Assembly: GCF_014041995.1 (NCBI RefSeq)
Contig: NZ_CP059492.1
Location: 744,001-808,000, forward strand
Source of the DNA: Changpingibacter yushuensis
Lineage (GTDB): Bacteria > Actinomycetota > Actinomycetes > Actinomycetales > Actinomycetaceae
Direction of reading: 5' to 3'
Length of the DNA stretch: 64,000 nt
Shown one piece after another: positions 44,049 to 53,600 of this stretch. The translations under genes were made by a program, and so were the position numbers. Numbering within the stretch: position 1 is the stretch's first letter; each line of letters starts with the position of its first letter. The notes beneath the pieces were generated by a model. It saw only the letters and a program-made list of their open reading frames with translations. It ran no database searches and was not told the origin of the DNA.

Positions 44049-44499
44049 TAAAGTTACTCACCCCGCACAATGGACAGACGAACATTGACATAGAAAGAAG
44101 CCGTGAGACTTTTGACTGCCTCCCACAATGCTTGCATGTAGTGATTGCAAGAGCGTCGATTGAAGGCCGCAAGACCGGTTCATCATCAGGCTTTGGAGAC
44201 TTCCCGACCTTGAACGAAACAGGTTTGCCCTTGGTTTTCCGTTCAAGCTCCTTCATTTCCTTGTGCAACATTGAGAAGGCTTGGTTCTTTGCGATAACCA
44301 CGGCGAGCTCCAAGACATCGTCGGTGATGTAATTGTCTGAGGCGATGCCGCAAGCAGGGCAGCAAATCTCCGCAACATCGTCGGACTCATAGTCGCTCGG
44401 TCTCAGTTTGAAGAGCTCGCTGCATTGGGGGCACTGCAGCAGTACATAACCTTCGTCATCGCAAGGTATTTCCACAGTGAAGCTAAGATCGTCAGCCAT
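44041..44499 (-). CDS. Zinc-ribbon protein downstream of BREX
   Basis: 152 residues with four Cys pairs: C at DD-EGYVLLQCPQC, CCPAC near 54, TCKHC near 120 and CPLC near 142. These could form two zinc ribbons. No catalytic domain is visible. It is 8 nt after the 70-residue gene and overlaps the 277-residue gene, so the three form one transcription unit with the end of BREX. It may bind nucleic acid or a partner protein. Function unknown. Confidence 0.75.
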   Translation of the reverse strand: MADDLSFTVEIPCDDEGYVLLQCPQCSELFKLRPSDYESDDVAEICCPACGIASDNYITDDVLELAVVIAKNQAFSMLHKEMKELERKTKGKPVSFKVGKSPKPDDEPVLRPSIDALAITTCKHCGRQSKVSRLLSMSMFVCPLCGVSNFND

Positions 44500-44507
44500 C
44501 AGAACTC

Positions 44508-44720
44508 CTAAGTGTGTTGCCGGCCAAACTTGCCGTCTGCCTGGTTAATTGACCGCAGGCGCAAAAGCCATCGTTCGACATGACCAGAATCACAGAAATC
44601 TAGAAGTGCGCATTCGCAGAATCTAGCAGCACGTACAGCACCAACGAGAAGAGTCATAATAGCGCGGCCGTCCAGAGCTGTGACATCCGCCTTCTTGCCT
44701 TTTTCAATGTTACTCAGCAA
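44508..44720 (-). CDS. Small protein between brxL and the zinc-ribbon gene
   Basis: 70 residues: MLSNIEKGKKADVTALDGRA followed by a helical LLVGAVRAARFCECALLDFC and HVERWLLRLRSI. The last part resembles a small helical DUF (possibly DUF6508), but I cannot be sure. It starts 10 nt after the brxL stop, in the same direction, with the zinc-ribbon gene 8 nt on. Confidence 0.55.
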   Translation of the reverse strand: MLSNIEKGKKADVTALDGRAIMTLLVGAVRAARFCECALLDFCDSGHVERWLLRLRSINQADGKFGRQHT

Positions 44721-44730
44721 TGAATTCCCC

Positions 44731-46902
44731 TTACATTCCCAATGCCTTTCGGGCAGCAGCTATGACGTCTCCGTCTTGGTAGAAATCGGGGCTCACGCTG
44801 CTCGCCAACTCCATGGGAACGTCTTGCAAATCACGAATCGCGCTGAATGGAAGCAGGATACGTTTTGCTCCGGCGTTCTTTGCAACCCTCAGGATGTCTT
44901 CCAGGCCCTTCAGCTCGTCCATGGAGCCGGAGAGGCGTACTATGCCAGGGATGACCGTGGAAGCCGCTACAGGGCGATTGCAGGCGGCTGAGCACAGGCC
45001 GACGAACTCTGCCAGACTCACCTCGTCGCTCGGTCCCTTTGCCTGCAGGTCGTTCACGAACAGCAGATAGTCCTTCTGACGCATGTGCATACCAGCGGCG
45101 ACGCGGTCGCCGTTGTTCTCGAAGCAACGCCAAGCTGCCTCAATGCTCTCCTTGGCTGCGCGGTTGCTGCCGATGCCTTCGTTTTCGAACCGGAACGAGC
45201 CGGCCACGGCCTTGTTCTCCAGCTTGTACACAGCATATTCGTCATTCACACTACGGCCCACGGCAAAAACATGACCGGGCTGCAACGGAGCCTCCGGCAC
45301 AAGCGTGTTCTCGGATTGCTCAGGGACGAAGATGATGCGCGCATCTGCGGGGTTCTCGACATCGACATAGCCCAGGTTCACGTCCATGAACTCCACGCCA
45401 GCCATGATTTTCAGCTGTTCCTTGACGCGCCGCCTTCCCTCGACCGCATAGTCAAGAATCATTCGCGCGTCCTCCTTGCTCATGTCCTCGTCTGGGAAAA
45501 TGAGCTTCATGAGGCCGCTGAACGTCTTGCGCACTCCTATCTCATCGCGCGTGTTGAAATCGCTGGTCAGTCTGAAGAAGTCGTCGATGTGGTGGGTGTA
45601 GTCGCGCTTGCGCATCTCTTTGCAGAACTCGCTCAGGCAGTCGGTGATCAGCCCGTAATGTTCAGTGAGCAAGTCGCTGCGCATCTTCGGAACCTCCCAG
45701 CCGGGAAGGTAGCAGTGGATGCGATCGAAGAACGCGGAGTCATTGTTGAATTCAGGAGGGAACGGATCGAACAGGTGCGTTGTCTTGAGAATGTTCTGCG
45801 CACTGTCGTTGATATTACCCTCGAACACCATTGAAGCATCGCCGGTAAATGACTCGCGACCACGTGCATAGGTGCCACCCGCCATGTAGCCTTTGAGTAT
45901 CTGCACGGCGTTCGCATCTTTGAAATGCATGCCCGCAACTTCGTCGAAGGTGACGCAATCCCAGTTGCCCACGAGACCGGTGCGTTCCATGCTCGTGGCG
46001 CGTCTGACGCTTGCATTCAGACGACCGAACAGGTTGGCTGTCGTGGTCTGCCCTCCGGATAGAAGGATCGCATACGGGCTCACTTCATTGTAGACATGGC
46101 TTTTGCCCGTGCCGCGAGGACCGAGCTCGCACATGTTGTAGTTGCGCTCGATGAGCGGGACCATCCGCTCTAGGAAATGGAGCTTCGTCCTCAAATCCAA
46201 CCCTGCTGGTTCATAACCCACGCTGCGGAGAAGCAGGTCTATCCATTCTTCCGTTGAGAAACTCGGCCGTTGGCCGATGATCGAGTCGAGATCCAGCCGA
46301 GGCATCTGGATGGGAGTCAGGTTGGCGACCTTGAACGGATTGTCTTCTGGACCTGCGTTCTTTTTCGGTGCCTGGCGAGGCTTCTTCTGATCGCCGAAGA
46401 CGTCAGCCAGTTCATCTTCCAGCTCATCCTCAAGACGGAAGTACTCCATCTGGAGGATGCACCACATCCCACCGGAAAGCATCTTGGGATATTCGCGCAC
46501 GTATTCGTCGGGCATGACCACGGGATCGATCGCGAGATTCGAGAAAGTCGCCACGTGGATGTCGCGGTACTCGTCTACCTTGGCGGTCACCTTGTCGATG
46601 ATCGTGTAGGTGCGCAGGTCGCGGATCTTCGACTTGATGCGCTCCGATTCGTCGGGGCGTACGTAGTTCTGAGCCAAGATGCGCCGGATGCGGTCGAGCC
46701 CTTGCTCGACCGATTCGCCGTCGTCGGTGGAACAGTACATGCCCAGGAGGTACTCAAGCACGAACGTGGGCACGTTTGCCCCACGCTTCATCAGGGCAGT
46801 CAGGTCTTTGCGCACGATCTTGCCGGGGAATGCTTCCAAGACCTTGCGGTCGAGGCCGTCTGTCTCGAGAGTGGGCACCACGTTGTTCTGGGTTTCTTCC
46901 AT
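44731..46902 (-). CDS. brxL: BREX protein BrxL (AAA+ / Lon-like)
   Basis: 723 residues, the expected BrxL length for type 1 BREX. The AAA+ Walker A GPRGTGKSHVYNEVSP is near residues 258-273 and Walker B VTFDEVAGMHF near 318-328. The C-terminal Lon-like domain has GSMDELKGLEDILRVAKNAGAKRILLPFSAIRDL, which resembles the Lon protease C-domain. The position of the Lon catalytic Lys (GLKEK) reads GLED, so protease activity is not obvious. It is the last canonical BREX gene, 10 nt after pglZ, transcribed leftward. BrxL acts with PglZ in phage exclusion. Confidence 0.95.
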   Translation of the reverse strand: MEETQNNVVPTLETDGLDRKVLEAFPGKIVRKDLTALMKRGANVPTFVLEYLLGMYCSTDDGESVEQGLDRIRRILAQNYVRPDESERIKSKIRDLRTYTIIDKVTAKVDEYRDIHVATFSNLAIDPVVMPDEYVREYPKMLSGGMWCILQMEYFRLEDELEDELADVFGDQKKPRQAPKKNAGPEDNPFKVANLTPIQMPRLDLDSIIGQRPSFSTEEWIDLLLRSVGYEPAGLDLRTKLHFLERMVPLIERNYNMCELGPRGTGKSHVYNEVSPYAILLSGGQTTTANLFGRLNASVRRATSMERTGLVGNWDCVTFDEVAGMHFKDANAVQILKGYMAGGTYARGRESFTGDASMVFEGNINDSAQNILKTTHLFDPFPPEFNNDSAFFDRIHCYLPGWEVPKMRSDLLTEHYGLITDCLSEFCKEMRKRDYTHHIDDFFRLTSDFNTRDEIGVRKTFSGLMKLIFPDEDMSKEDARMILDYAVEGRRRVKEQLKIMAGVEFMDVNLGYVDVENPADARIIFVPEQSENTLVPEAPLQPGHVFAVGRSVNDEYAVYKLENKAVAGSFRFENEGIGSNRAAKESIEAAWRCFENNGDRVAAGMHMRQKDYLLFVNDLQAKGPSDEVSLAEFVGLCSAACNRPVAASTVIPGIVRLSGSMDELKGLEDILRVAKNAGAKRILLPFSAIRDLQDVPMELASSVSPDFYQDGDVIAAARKALGM

Positions 46903-46911
46903 ATCAGTCTC

Positions 46912-49548
46912 CTACAGCCCGAAGTCGATCGTCGGAGTGAACGCCATGTCGATGGTGAATTCTTCTTTCCAGACGATGCCGTCCGTCTCCTTGTCTCTGC
47001 AGACAAGGTAATAGCGCTCGCCGGGCGGGTAATCCACACCGGCCTTGAGCGTGAACATCGGCCGTGACACGCGGGCACGCTCGTCGGTCGTCGTCATGTC
47101 GGCGTGCGTCTTCTGCACATCGGTCACAGGGTTTCCGGACCCGTCGGTCAGGCAGAGCTCGTACTCGGCTGGAAGCACCTTGCCCGAGACCGGTTCCTTC
47201 TGGAACAAGTCGACATGGAACATCGAGCTTGTGATGCGCCGCTTGGTGGACACGAGCGACATCATCGCCTTTTCCTGCTCAACCCGTGCCTTCGACTTGA
47301 CGTTGCGGTTGCGCAGCTCGATGACAGGCACGCATACCTCCTGCAAGCTCACGCCGCCGTGCGCGTAGTTCTTATTGCCCGATGCGCTCTTCATGCGGAT
47401 GCACTCGCGAAGAGCGAGGCCGTAGTATTCGCCGCCGTGAATGTCTCGCAAATCCATCTTGACGAACATCAGATTGTCGATGTTCTCCCGTGAGAGTATG
47501 TGCCTGCGATGCAGCTGCACATCGTTTCCGCCGACGTCAGCCTTCGACACCTTGTCCTGCTCTTTCAACGGTCCGCGCGTGTAGATGAATCCATGATCGG
47601 CAGTGACGATGACGCGATTGATCTTCAGGTCGTTGATGGCGATCTTACAGAGCGCAACTAGCTCGTCGACCGTATCGCCGCAAGCCCTGAAGACTTCGTG
47701 CTCGAGCTTCGGCTTCTCGCCGGTCGAGTCGATCTTGTCCTGATAGACGTACACGAGCGGGGCATCACCCACAAGTTCCTTGCGCGCTGCACGGTTTCCG
47801 GCACGCAGGTTCTCAGAGAGCACCGCTCTCGCACCTGCTACCTTTGCTTGCAGTATCGCCTCCCTCTCGGGAGTGGTCCTGGTCGGTTTACCGTCGACGA
47901 AGACCTGGCCGTCATCCCACGAGTAGGAGATCTCTCCGTGCGGGAGAAGCGCCGCCATCCCGAACTCCGTCACCGAGGGAAACGATGATTGGAACGAATC
48001 GAGGGATACGGTGCTCTTCGTCTCCTGCTCAAGCCGGCGGGAGAGCTCGCGACCGACCTCGTAGCGCATGCCGTCTGCGATGATGACAAGCGTATGCTTG
48101 TATTCCTTAGTATCGTGCGACGGGTGTCTCTGGAAGAAATCACGTTGGATCTCGATGCCTTTCGCGAAGCCGCATTCGGCCCAGTCGGGTTCGGCGCAGT
48201 TGATCCAGCAGCCGTTGACGTTGGGCAGAAACCAGTTCACATACACGTTCTCGACCCGTTCGGCCAGCCTCTCGGCGGCGTCACGTAGCGAGTCGGGGGT
48301 GTCTTCGGTGTTGAGCAGGCAGGCGTCGAGCGCCGTGCAGAACCCGCGGTATGCCGAATCCATGGCGCACCAGTCCGTCGTATATGCCTTCCAGACATCT
48401 GCGGGCTTGGTCGCGTGGAATCCCTGCGGGTGATCTCGGTAGAACCCCTCGGAATCGGCAGCAGCAGCGAGAAGGTCGTAGTAGCTCTCCACGCGCTTGT
48501 ACCATTTCAGGTCCTTGCGTTTCTGACGGGTGCTGAGAGCTTCTGAGCTCCTGTCCGAACCGTCGGCCAGACTCGACATCAGGCTGGTCAGAACCGCCTC
48601 GTTAACGCATGGGAAAACATCGGTGTCGATGAGGGCGGAGACTTTCGCGTCTGTGAGTCGTTCGGGGATGCTGAGTTCGGTTTCAACGGCTCGGGCGATC
48701 TCATAGAGCGTCTCACAGCTCGCCTGGTCGCCCATCCAGTCGCGCACGATGCTCATGCAGAAGCGGGCGTAGGGCTTGGCGATATGCGCATCGTAGCCCG
48801 AGAGCAGCTCCTCGGGTAAGGTGCAGGACGCCGCGGAGAGCAGCAGATGCTCGGCCAACTTTATCTCCGACGATAGGTCGTCCTCATAACCGAGACGCTT
48901 CTTCAGAATCGACGACAACGCGCTCAGTGCGCCGAATCGCTCGAAATCAGCGAGCACGGAATCCGGCCCCGAGTCATGCAGAGCGCATAGATATGCCCTC
49001 GCGATGTCTTCCATTTTTGCAGTAGGGGCTTTCAGGATGACCGAGACTACACCGATTGCCACGTCGACGGGTGTGTTCGTCTCGGGCATGCGTCTGAGGT
49101 ATGCCGTCCTTCGGTCTGCCGCGCCGAAGAACTTCTCGAACTGTGCGACTGCATCTCTCGCGGCGTTGCTTGCATTGATGTCACCGAGCAGCATGGATGC
49201 CTTGTCCGCCTGGAAATGCTCGGCGGTAAGCTCGATGTCAGCCAACCAGTTTCCTTCGAGCCCGCCCTCTGAGAAGTCGCGCGGTTTGCGTGTGTAGACG
49301 AGGAAGTCATCCGATGGCTTGCCTCTCAGAACCTCTCTCTTGAGCTCGAATTGAGACCCAACCTCAGCCTTTGCGAAGGTGAGCGGTCGCACGAGTTCGC
49401 ATCCTATACCGTTCTCCCCCAGCCGGTCGAAGTCCTCCTCGAAGGACCCGGCAACATCGTGCCAGAATACGACGCGCCTGATTTCGTCATCGGATAGGGG
49501 CTGTGTCAGGGCATCCTGTATGAGTTGGATTGCATCGAGGTCTGCCAT
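46912..49548 (-). CDS. pglZ: BREX protein PglZ (alkaline phosphatase-superfamily)
   Basis: 878 residues, matching type 1 PglZ in length. The alkaline phosphatase core shows IIADGMRYEVGRELSRRLE near residues 487-505 and VIVTADHGFIYTRG near 646-659. These carry the metal-binding Asp/His residues of the family. The N-terminal 350 residues are helical. It lies 3 nt from the Fic gene and 9 nt before brxL. PglZ is an essential, possibly phosphodiesterase-type, subunit of BREX whose exact reaction is not known. Confidence 0.95.
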   Translation of the reverse strand: MADLDAIQLIQDALTQPLSDDEIRRVVFWHDVAGSFEEDFDRLGENGIGCELVRPLTFAKAEVGSQFELKREVLRGKPSDDFLVYTRKPRDFSEGGLEGNWLADIELTAEHFQADKASMLLGDINASNAARDAVAQFEKFFGAADRRTAYLRRMPETNTPVDVAIGVVSVILKAPTAKMEDIARAYLCALHDSGPDSVLADFERFGALSALSSILKKRLGYEDDLSSEIKLAEHLLLSAASCTLPEELLSGYDAHIAKPYARFCMSIVRDWMGDQASCETLYEIARAVETELSIPERLTDAKVSALIDTDVFPCVNEAVLTSLMSSLADGSDRSSEALSTRQKRKDLKWYKRVESYYDLLAAAADSEGFYRDHPQGFHATKPADVWKAYTTDWCAMDSAYRGFCTALDACLLNTEDTPDSLRDAAERLAERVENVYVNWFLPNVNGCWINCAEPDWAECGFAKGIEIQRDFFQRHPSHDTKEYKHTLVIIADGMRYEVGRELSRRLEQETKSTVSLDSFQSSFPSVTEFGMAALLPHGEISYSWDDGQVFVDGKPTRTTPEREAILQAKVAGARAVLSENLRAGNRAARKELVGDAPLVYVYQDKIDSTGEKPKLEHEVFRACGDTVDELVALCKIAINDLKINRVIVTADHGFIYTRGPLKEQDKVSKADVGGNDVQLHRRHILSRENIDNLMFVKMDLRDIHGGEYYGLALRECIRMKSASGNKNYAHGGVSLQEVCVPVIELRNRNVKSKARVEQEKAMMSLVSTKRRITSSMFHVDLFQKEPVSGKVLPAEYELCLTDGSGNPVTDVQKTHADMTTTDERARVSRPMFTLKAGVDYPPGERYYLVCRDKETDGIVWKEEFTIDMAFTPTIDFGL

Positions 49549-49551
49549 CGA

Positions 49552-50646
49552 TCAGTTCTCCTCCCCGGCTCCATGACGCTTGATCGAGTACCTTCTGCCG
49601 CTGCTCTTGCCCTGAGCCTGCACCAGCCCGAGCTCTGTCAGGTGCCCGTTGATGCGTTGTAGCGAGCGAGATGGTATCTGCAACTCGGAGGATATCTCCG
49701 CAGGACGCGACGGCCCGTGTTCGTGTAGGTATGCCAGCACCTGGCGGTCGGGTTCGGACAGATCATAGAGTACGTCAGCCAACTCCGGCCAACTCCGGCC
49801 AAGTTCAGCCAAGATGTCTGGAGTATGTTTGCTTACCAGTGCGGCGTCCGGCACGCTTACCTCTGCAGTATGCTCGCTCGCGGAGCCGACCTCCTCGAGT
49901 GCACCCACGAAGAGCCCAAGCATGAACTCCACGAACCCCGAGGAGTCCGCTTGCGCGTCCGCGGTGCCGAGCGCGTCGTAGTAACCTTGCTGGTTCTTCT
50001 GGATGAGCTCCTCGACGGGCAGCCAGTAGAACACGGGGTTCCACCGCCCCAGAAGCGCCGTGTGCCAGAATCTGCCCATGCGGCCGTTCCCGTCCTGGAA
50101 GGGGTGGATGAACTCGAACTCGTAATGGAACACCGCGCTCTTGACCAGCGGAGGGAGCGTCGATTCTCCGTACCATGCGATGAGGTCGCTTATCTGGCCT
50201 GCGACGAACTCCGCCGGAGGGACCATGTGCACGAGCTGGTCACCGTCGAAGATGCCGACTCCTTGAGTTCGGAACATGCCCGCTTCCTCGGCGAGGTCGT
50301 CCATCATGGCGTGGTGGACCGCAAGAAGGTCCTTCACACTCATCGGATCGGTATCAACGAGGAGGTCGTATGCGTCAAAGGCGTTCTTCACCTCGCAGAT
50401 CTCACGTGGGTCGCCCAGCACGCGCTTTCCGTCCAGAATCGCTGTAACCTGCCCCAGCGTGAGCGTGTTGTGCTCGATCGCCAGTGACGAGTGAACGGTG
50501 CGTATGCGGTTCTGACGGCGCAGGTGGACGGAATGGTCGTCCTGCATCATCACCGATGCCCTGCCCAGCTCGTATGAAGCGTGCGATACCAGGTCGACGA
50601 TCTCGTCGCTCATTGTGAAAGGGGGCTTGTATTCTGATTCGCTCAC
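49552..50646 (-). CDS. Fic-domain protein (AMPylase type) inside the BREX operon
   Basis: 364 residues. The active-site motif is HPFQDGNGRMGR at residues 181-192, which retains the catalytic His. An N-terminal inhibitory-helix motif, SSLAIEHNTLTL at 53-64, suggests a self-inhibited class II Fic enzyme. The C-terminal 60 residues are a winged helix (DRQVLAYLHEHGPSRPAEISSELQIPSRSLQRINGHL). Such proteins AMPylate targets such as gyrase, or regulate partners. It sits between pglX (9 nt) and pglZ (3 nt), so it is co-transcribed. It is not part of the standard BREX set and is probably an accessory or guard gene. Confidence 0.92.
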   Translation of the reverse strand: MSESEYKPPFTMSDEIVDLVSHASYELGRASVMMQDDHSVHLRRQNRIRTVHSSLAIEHNTLTLGQVTAILDGKRVLGDPREICEVKNAFDAYDLLVDTDPMSVKDLLAVHHAMMDDLAEEAGMFRTQGVGIFDGDQLVHMVPPAEFVAGQISDLIAWYGESTLPPLVKSAVFHYEFEFIHPFQDGNGRMGRFWHTALLGRWNPVFYWLPVEELIQKNQQGYYDALGTADAQADSSGFVEFMLGLFVGALEEVGSASEHTAEVSVPDAALVSKHTPDILAELGRSWPELADVLYDLSEPDRQVLAYLHEHGPSRPAEISSELQIPSRSLQRINGHLTELGLVQAQGKSSGRRYSIKRHGAGEEN

Positions 50647-50655
50647 GGCATCCCC

Positions 50656-53600
50656 TTACTTTATCTTGGCCAAGGCGTCTTGGAACAGGGCGTAGTTGTG
50701 ATTCACACCGTCGTCGAGGTCGATTTCAATCATCTGGTCGGCCAGGTGGTGAACCTTCTCCTCGTATGCGTTGGTTTCTGCAAGTTGCTCCGATATCTTC
50801 TTGTGCTCTTTACGCAGCGTTGCTTGTTCACGTTTGTCCGCTGTCTGCATTGCGTCATTAATGCGTTCCAGCTGAGTGCGATAGCGCTCCTGTTGTGGAT
50901 GCACGTACTCCGTACGAAGGCGAGCCAACAGATCGGGAGTGTATCGATGCATGTAGAACAATGCCCGGAATCCGCCCTTCTTACCGGAATCGAAAAGCCA
51001 GTAGATGGGCCTTTTCCCCGCGCTCGGTACGCTATAGGTCTTGCAGTGATCCGCAAAGAAATCATTGCGAAAATACGCGCGAATAATCTGACGCGGCGTC
51101 CCTTCGCCACCAAGCGCGTCTGCAATGAATTTCAGGTTTTCTTCCAGATGCTCATCGCCATAGGCAGCACGCAGGAAGTCGACGAACAACCCCATGGCAT
51201 CATCATGGAAGTACTCGATGTCCGTGAGGGGGATGATCCCGTCTGCATCGGGTTTGAATGTGGGATCCGGTACCTGTTCCAAATACTCGTCCAGCCCATC
51301 GCCTTGGTTTGCAAGCACGAGCCCCGGCCTGTCGAGCGAGTAGCGCCCAATGATGCAGCCGACTGCGTAGCTGATGAGTGATTTCACGTCGCGGACAAGG
51401 TCAGCGCGACGTACGGATACCTTGTCATCGGGGACCTCGATGGGGACCTCGTCCTCCATGTGGTAGATGCGTGCGAAAATGCGATTGAGCTCCTCCTCGT
51501 TAGCCTTGAGCGTATCGAAGCGCTCTTGGCATTCGGTTGACCAAGTGTCGAAAGCCTTGGAAACGAGTACTCCGCGCAAAAGCGGATGTCGCTCGAAATC
51601 CCATGAGATTTCGAATGAATCCCAATCGACATGGGCAATATCGATGCAATACTCAGTTAGATTATTAATCACCGCTGATTCATCTTTAACAAATGGCAAG
51701 GCAAGAAGGTTTCCGCTTTTAAAATGGATAGTGGGATTTAATACATTGCTCCATCTTTGAACAAGCGAAGAATTAAAATATGCTAACGCATATTGATAAC
51801 TAACGTTTCTCGGCAGAGCTGCATTTGCAGATGCGTCAAAAATAAATCCGCTCTTATACCACCGGAAAGAAATCCCCCCGGTACAAATATCTCCCCATGA
51901 AATCTGAGGCTTAAAATAATAATCCGTTCCTACAACGCGCCCACCACTAGCATCACGAGTTGCGTATCTAATATCTTCCCCATTATTGTAGAAATTCACG
52001 ACATATTGAAGATTACCGTACCATTTCCTATAATTACCTGCCTTGTTGTAGGGGAACCAACGACATTTCTTGTCGCACGTTTCACTAACTGCTTTGTATC
52101 CAAACCCGATGTCTGACCAGTCAACTTCATACCATAATCTCAAAAACTGCTCATTATTTGATGTGCCCATTCCACAACGAGCATCTATATCTTTAGAAAC
52201 CTTACTGTTGTTAGAAAAAGCAGCGACTTCATTTTCGGATAACCAATACGCAATTGGCCAGCCAGGGATGGACTTGAAGTTTTCAGCATCAGTATGGTAA
52301 AACCAACCACAATCGGGGTTCTGGATGGCTTCGCGCAACTCAGCGGCTTTCTCTGCTTCATTGGAACCGTCAACGAGTCTGAAATATGCACCTTTACCCT
52401 GTGCCTTGTCATTGGTAAACACCGTTGCCGTCGTGGAAACGACCTCACCACCGATGGCATCAAACGCATGTGCTCCCAGGTGGGCCATCGAAACAAGGTC
52501 ATAACTTCCGATAATCTTCTTACGCATTTTCTCGTAGGAGCTCAAAAACATCCACGATTGCATGGTTATCTCTGCTACATAGCCGTTGCGCCGAGTGAAC
52601 TCAAGTCCACGTTTGATGAAGCAAGTACACAGGTCGTTGTTTTCTTCAGGGTATTGCTCCTTAACCCATTCCGACGCCCATGGTTCCAGTGCGCTCTTTT
52701 GTAGATATGGCGGATTAGCAATTACAATGTCGTATTTCGTCGCTAAAGGTTCGAGCTCGGCGAGGGCTCTACTGATCAGCTCCTTTGCCTTGAAACCGAA
52801 AATGCTGGTCTCTTCCTCCAAGCTAGCGGCGGTGGCACGTAAGGCGGCCATGTCCTCTGCTGTTGGTGTCAGCAGACTCCCAACCTCATCGAGGTGGAAA
52901 AGCGCTTCCAGCAACTCGGTCTTTTCGAGCAAAAATGATTTGCCTAGCTTGTCCTGCTTATGGTGCGCGCCAGCGACAGCTCGACGCTGCTCTTCATCAA
53001 ACTCCACCTTTTCAAGCACTGTGATACGTGGCCTCACGCCTCGACGTAGGAACCGGCCATCGTACTCGCATGCCCTCATCGTCAACGCGAAGCTCGCCAT
53101 AGCAGCGGCGCGTGGATCGATCTCGATGCCGGTCAGATTCTTCTCCAGCACCAGCTGTGGGATATCGCGTCGCGCATAGCCACGCTCCTCGTACATGGCT
53201 GCCAGCAGGTCGAACGCGTACACCAGGATGTGACCCGAACCGCAAGCAGGGTCGAGGACCGTTATCTCCTCGGGATCCTCGATTTTCAGGAACTCGCCCG
53301 CGTCACCCTCCGGCACGAGATAGTAGTCCATCTCGGATGCCAGCCCGCTCTGGGGATTGTTGAGCATCCAGAGCCTGCCGAGGGAGTTCTCGGTTAGATA
53401 GCGCACGATCCACTCCGGCGTGAACAGCTGCGTAGCGCAGGGTATATCCTCGGCAGAAGCCTTGCGCTTGGAGACGAAGTAGTCATCTTTCTTCTCGGAA
53501 ACGTAGTATTGGTACATCCAGCCTACGATCTGCACGCCCTCGTGCCAGTCGCTTTCGAGGATGTCCGTCACGATACGATTGACGACACCGCCCTCGCGCA

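Noticed and set aside
46270-47067. 265-codon plus-strand frame
   Set aside because: It is antisense to brxL and pglZ and carries no domain motif.
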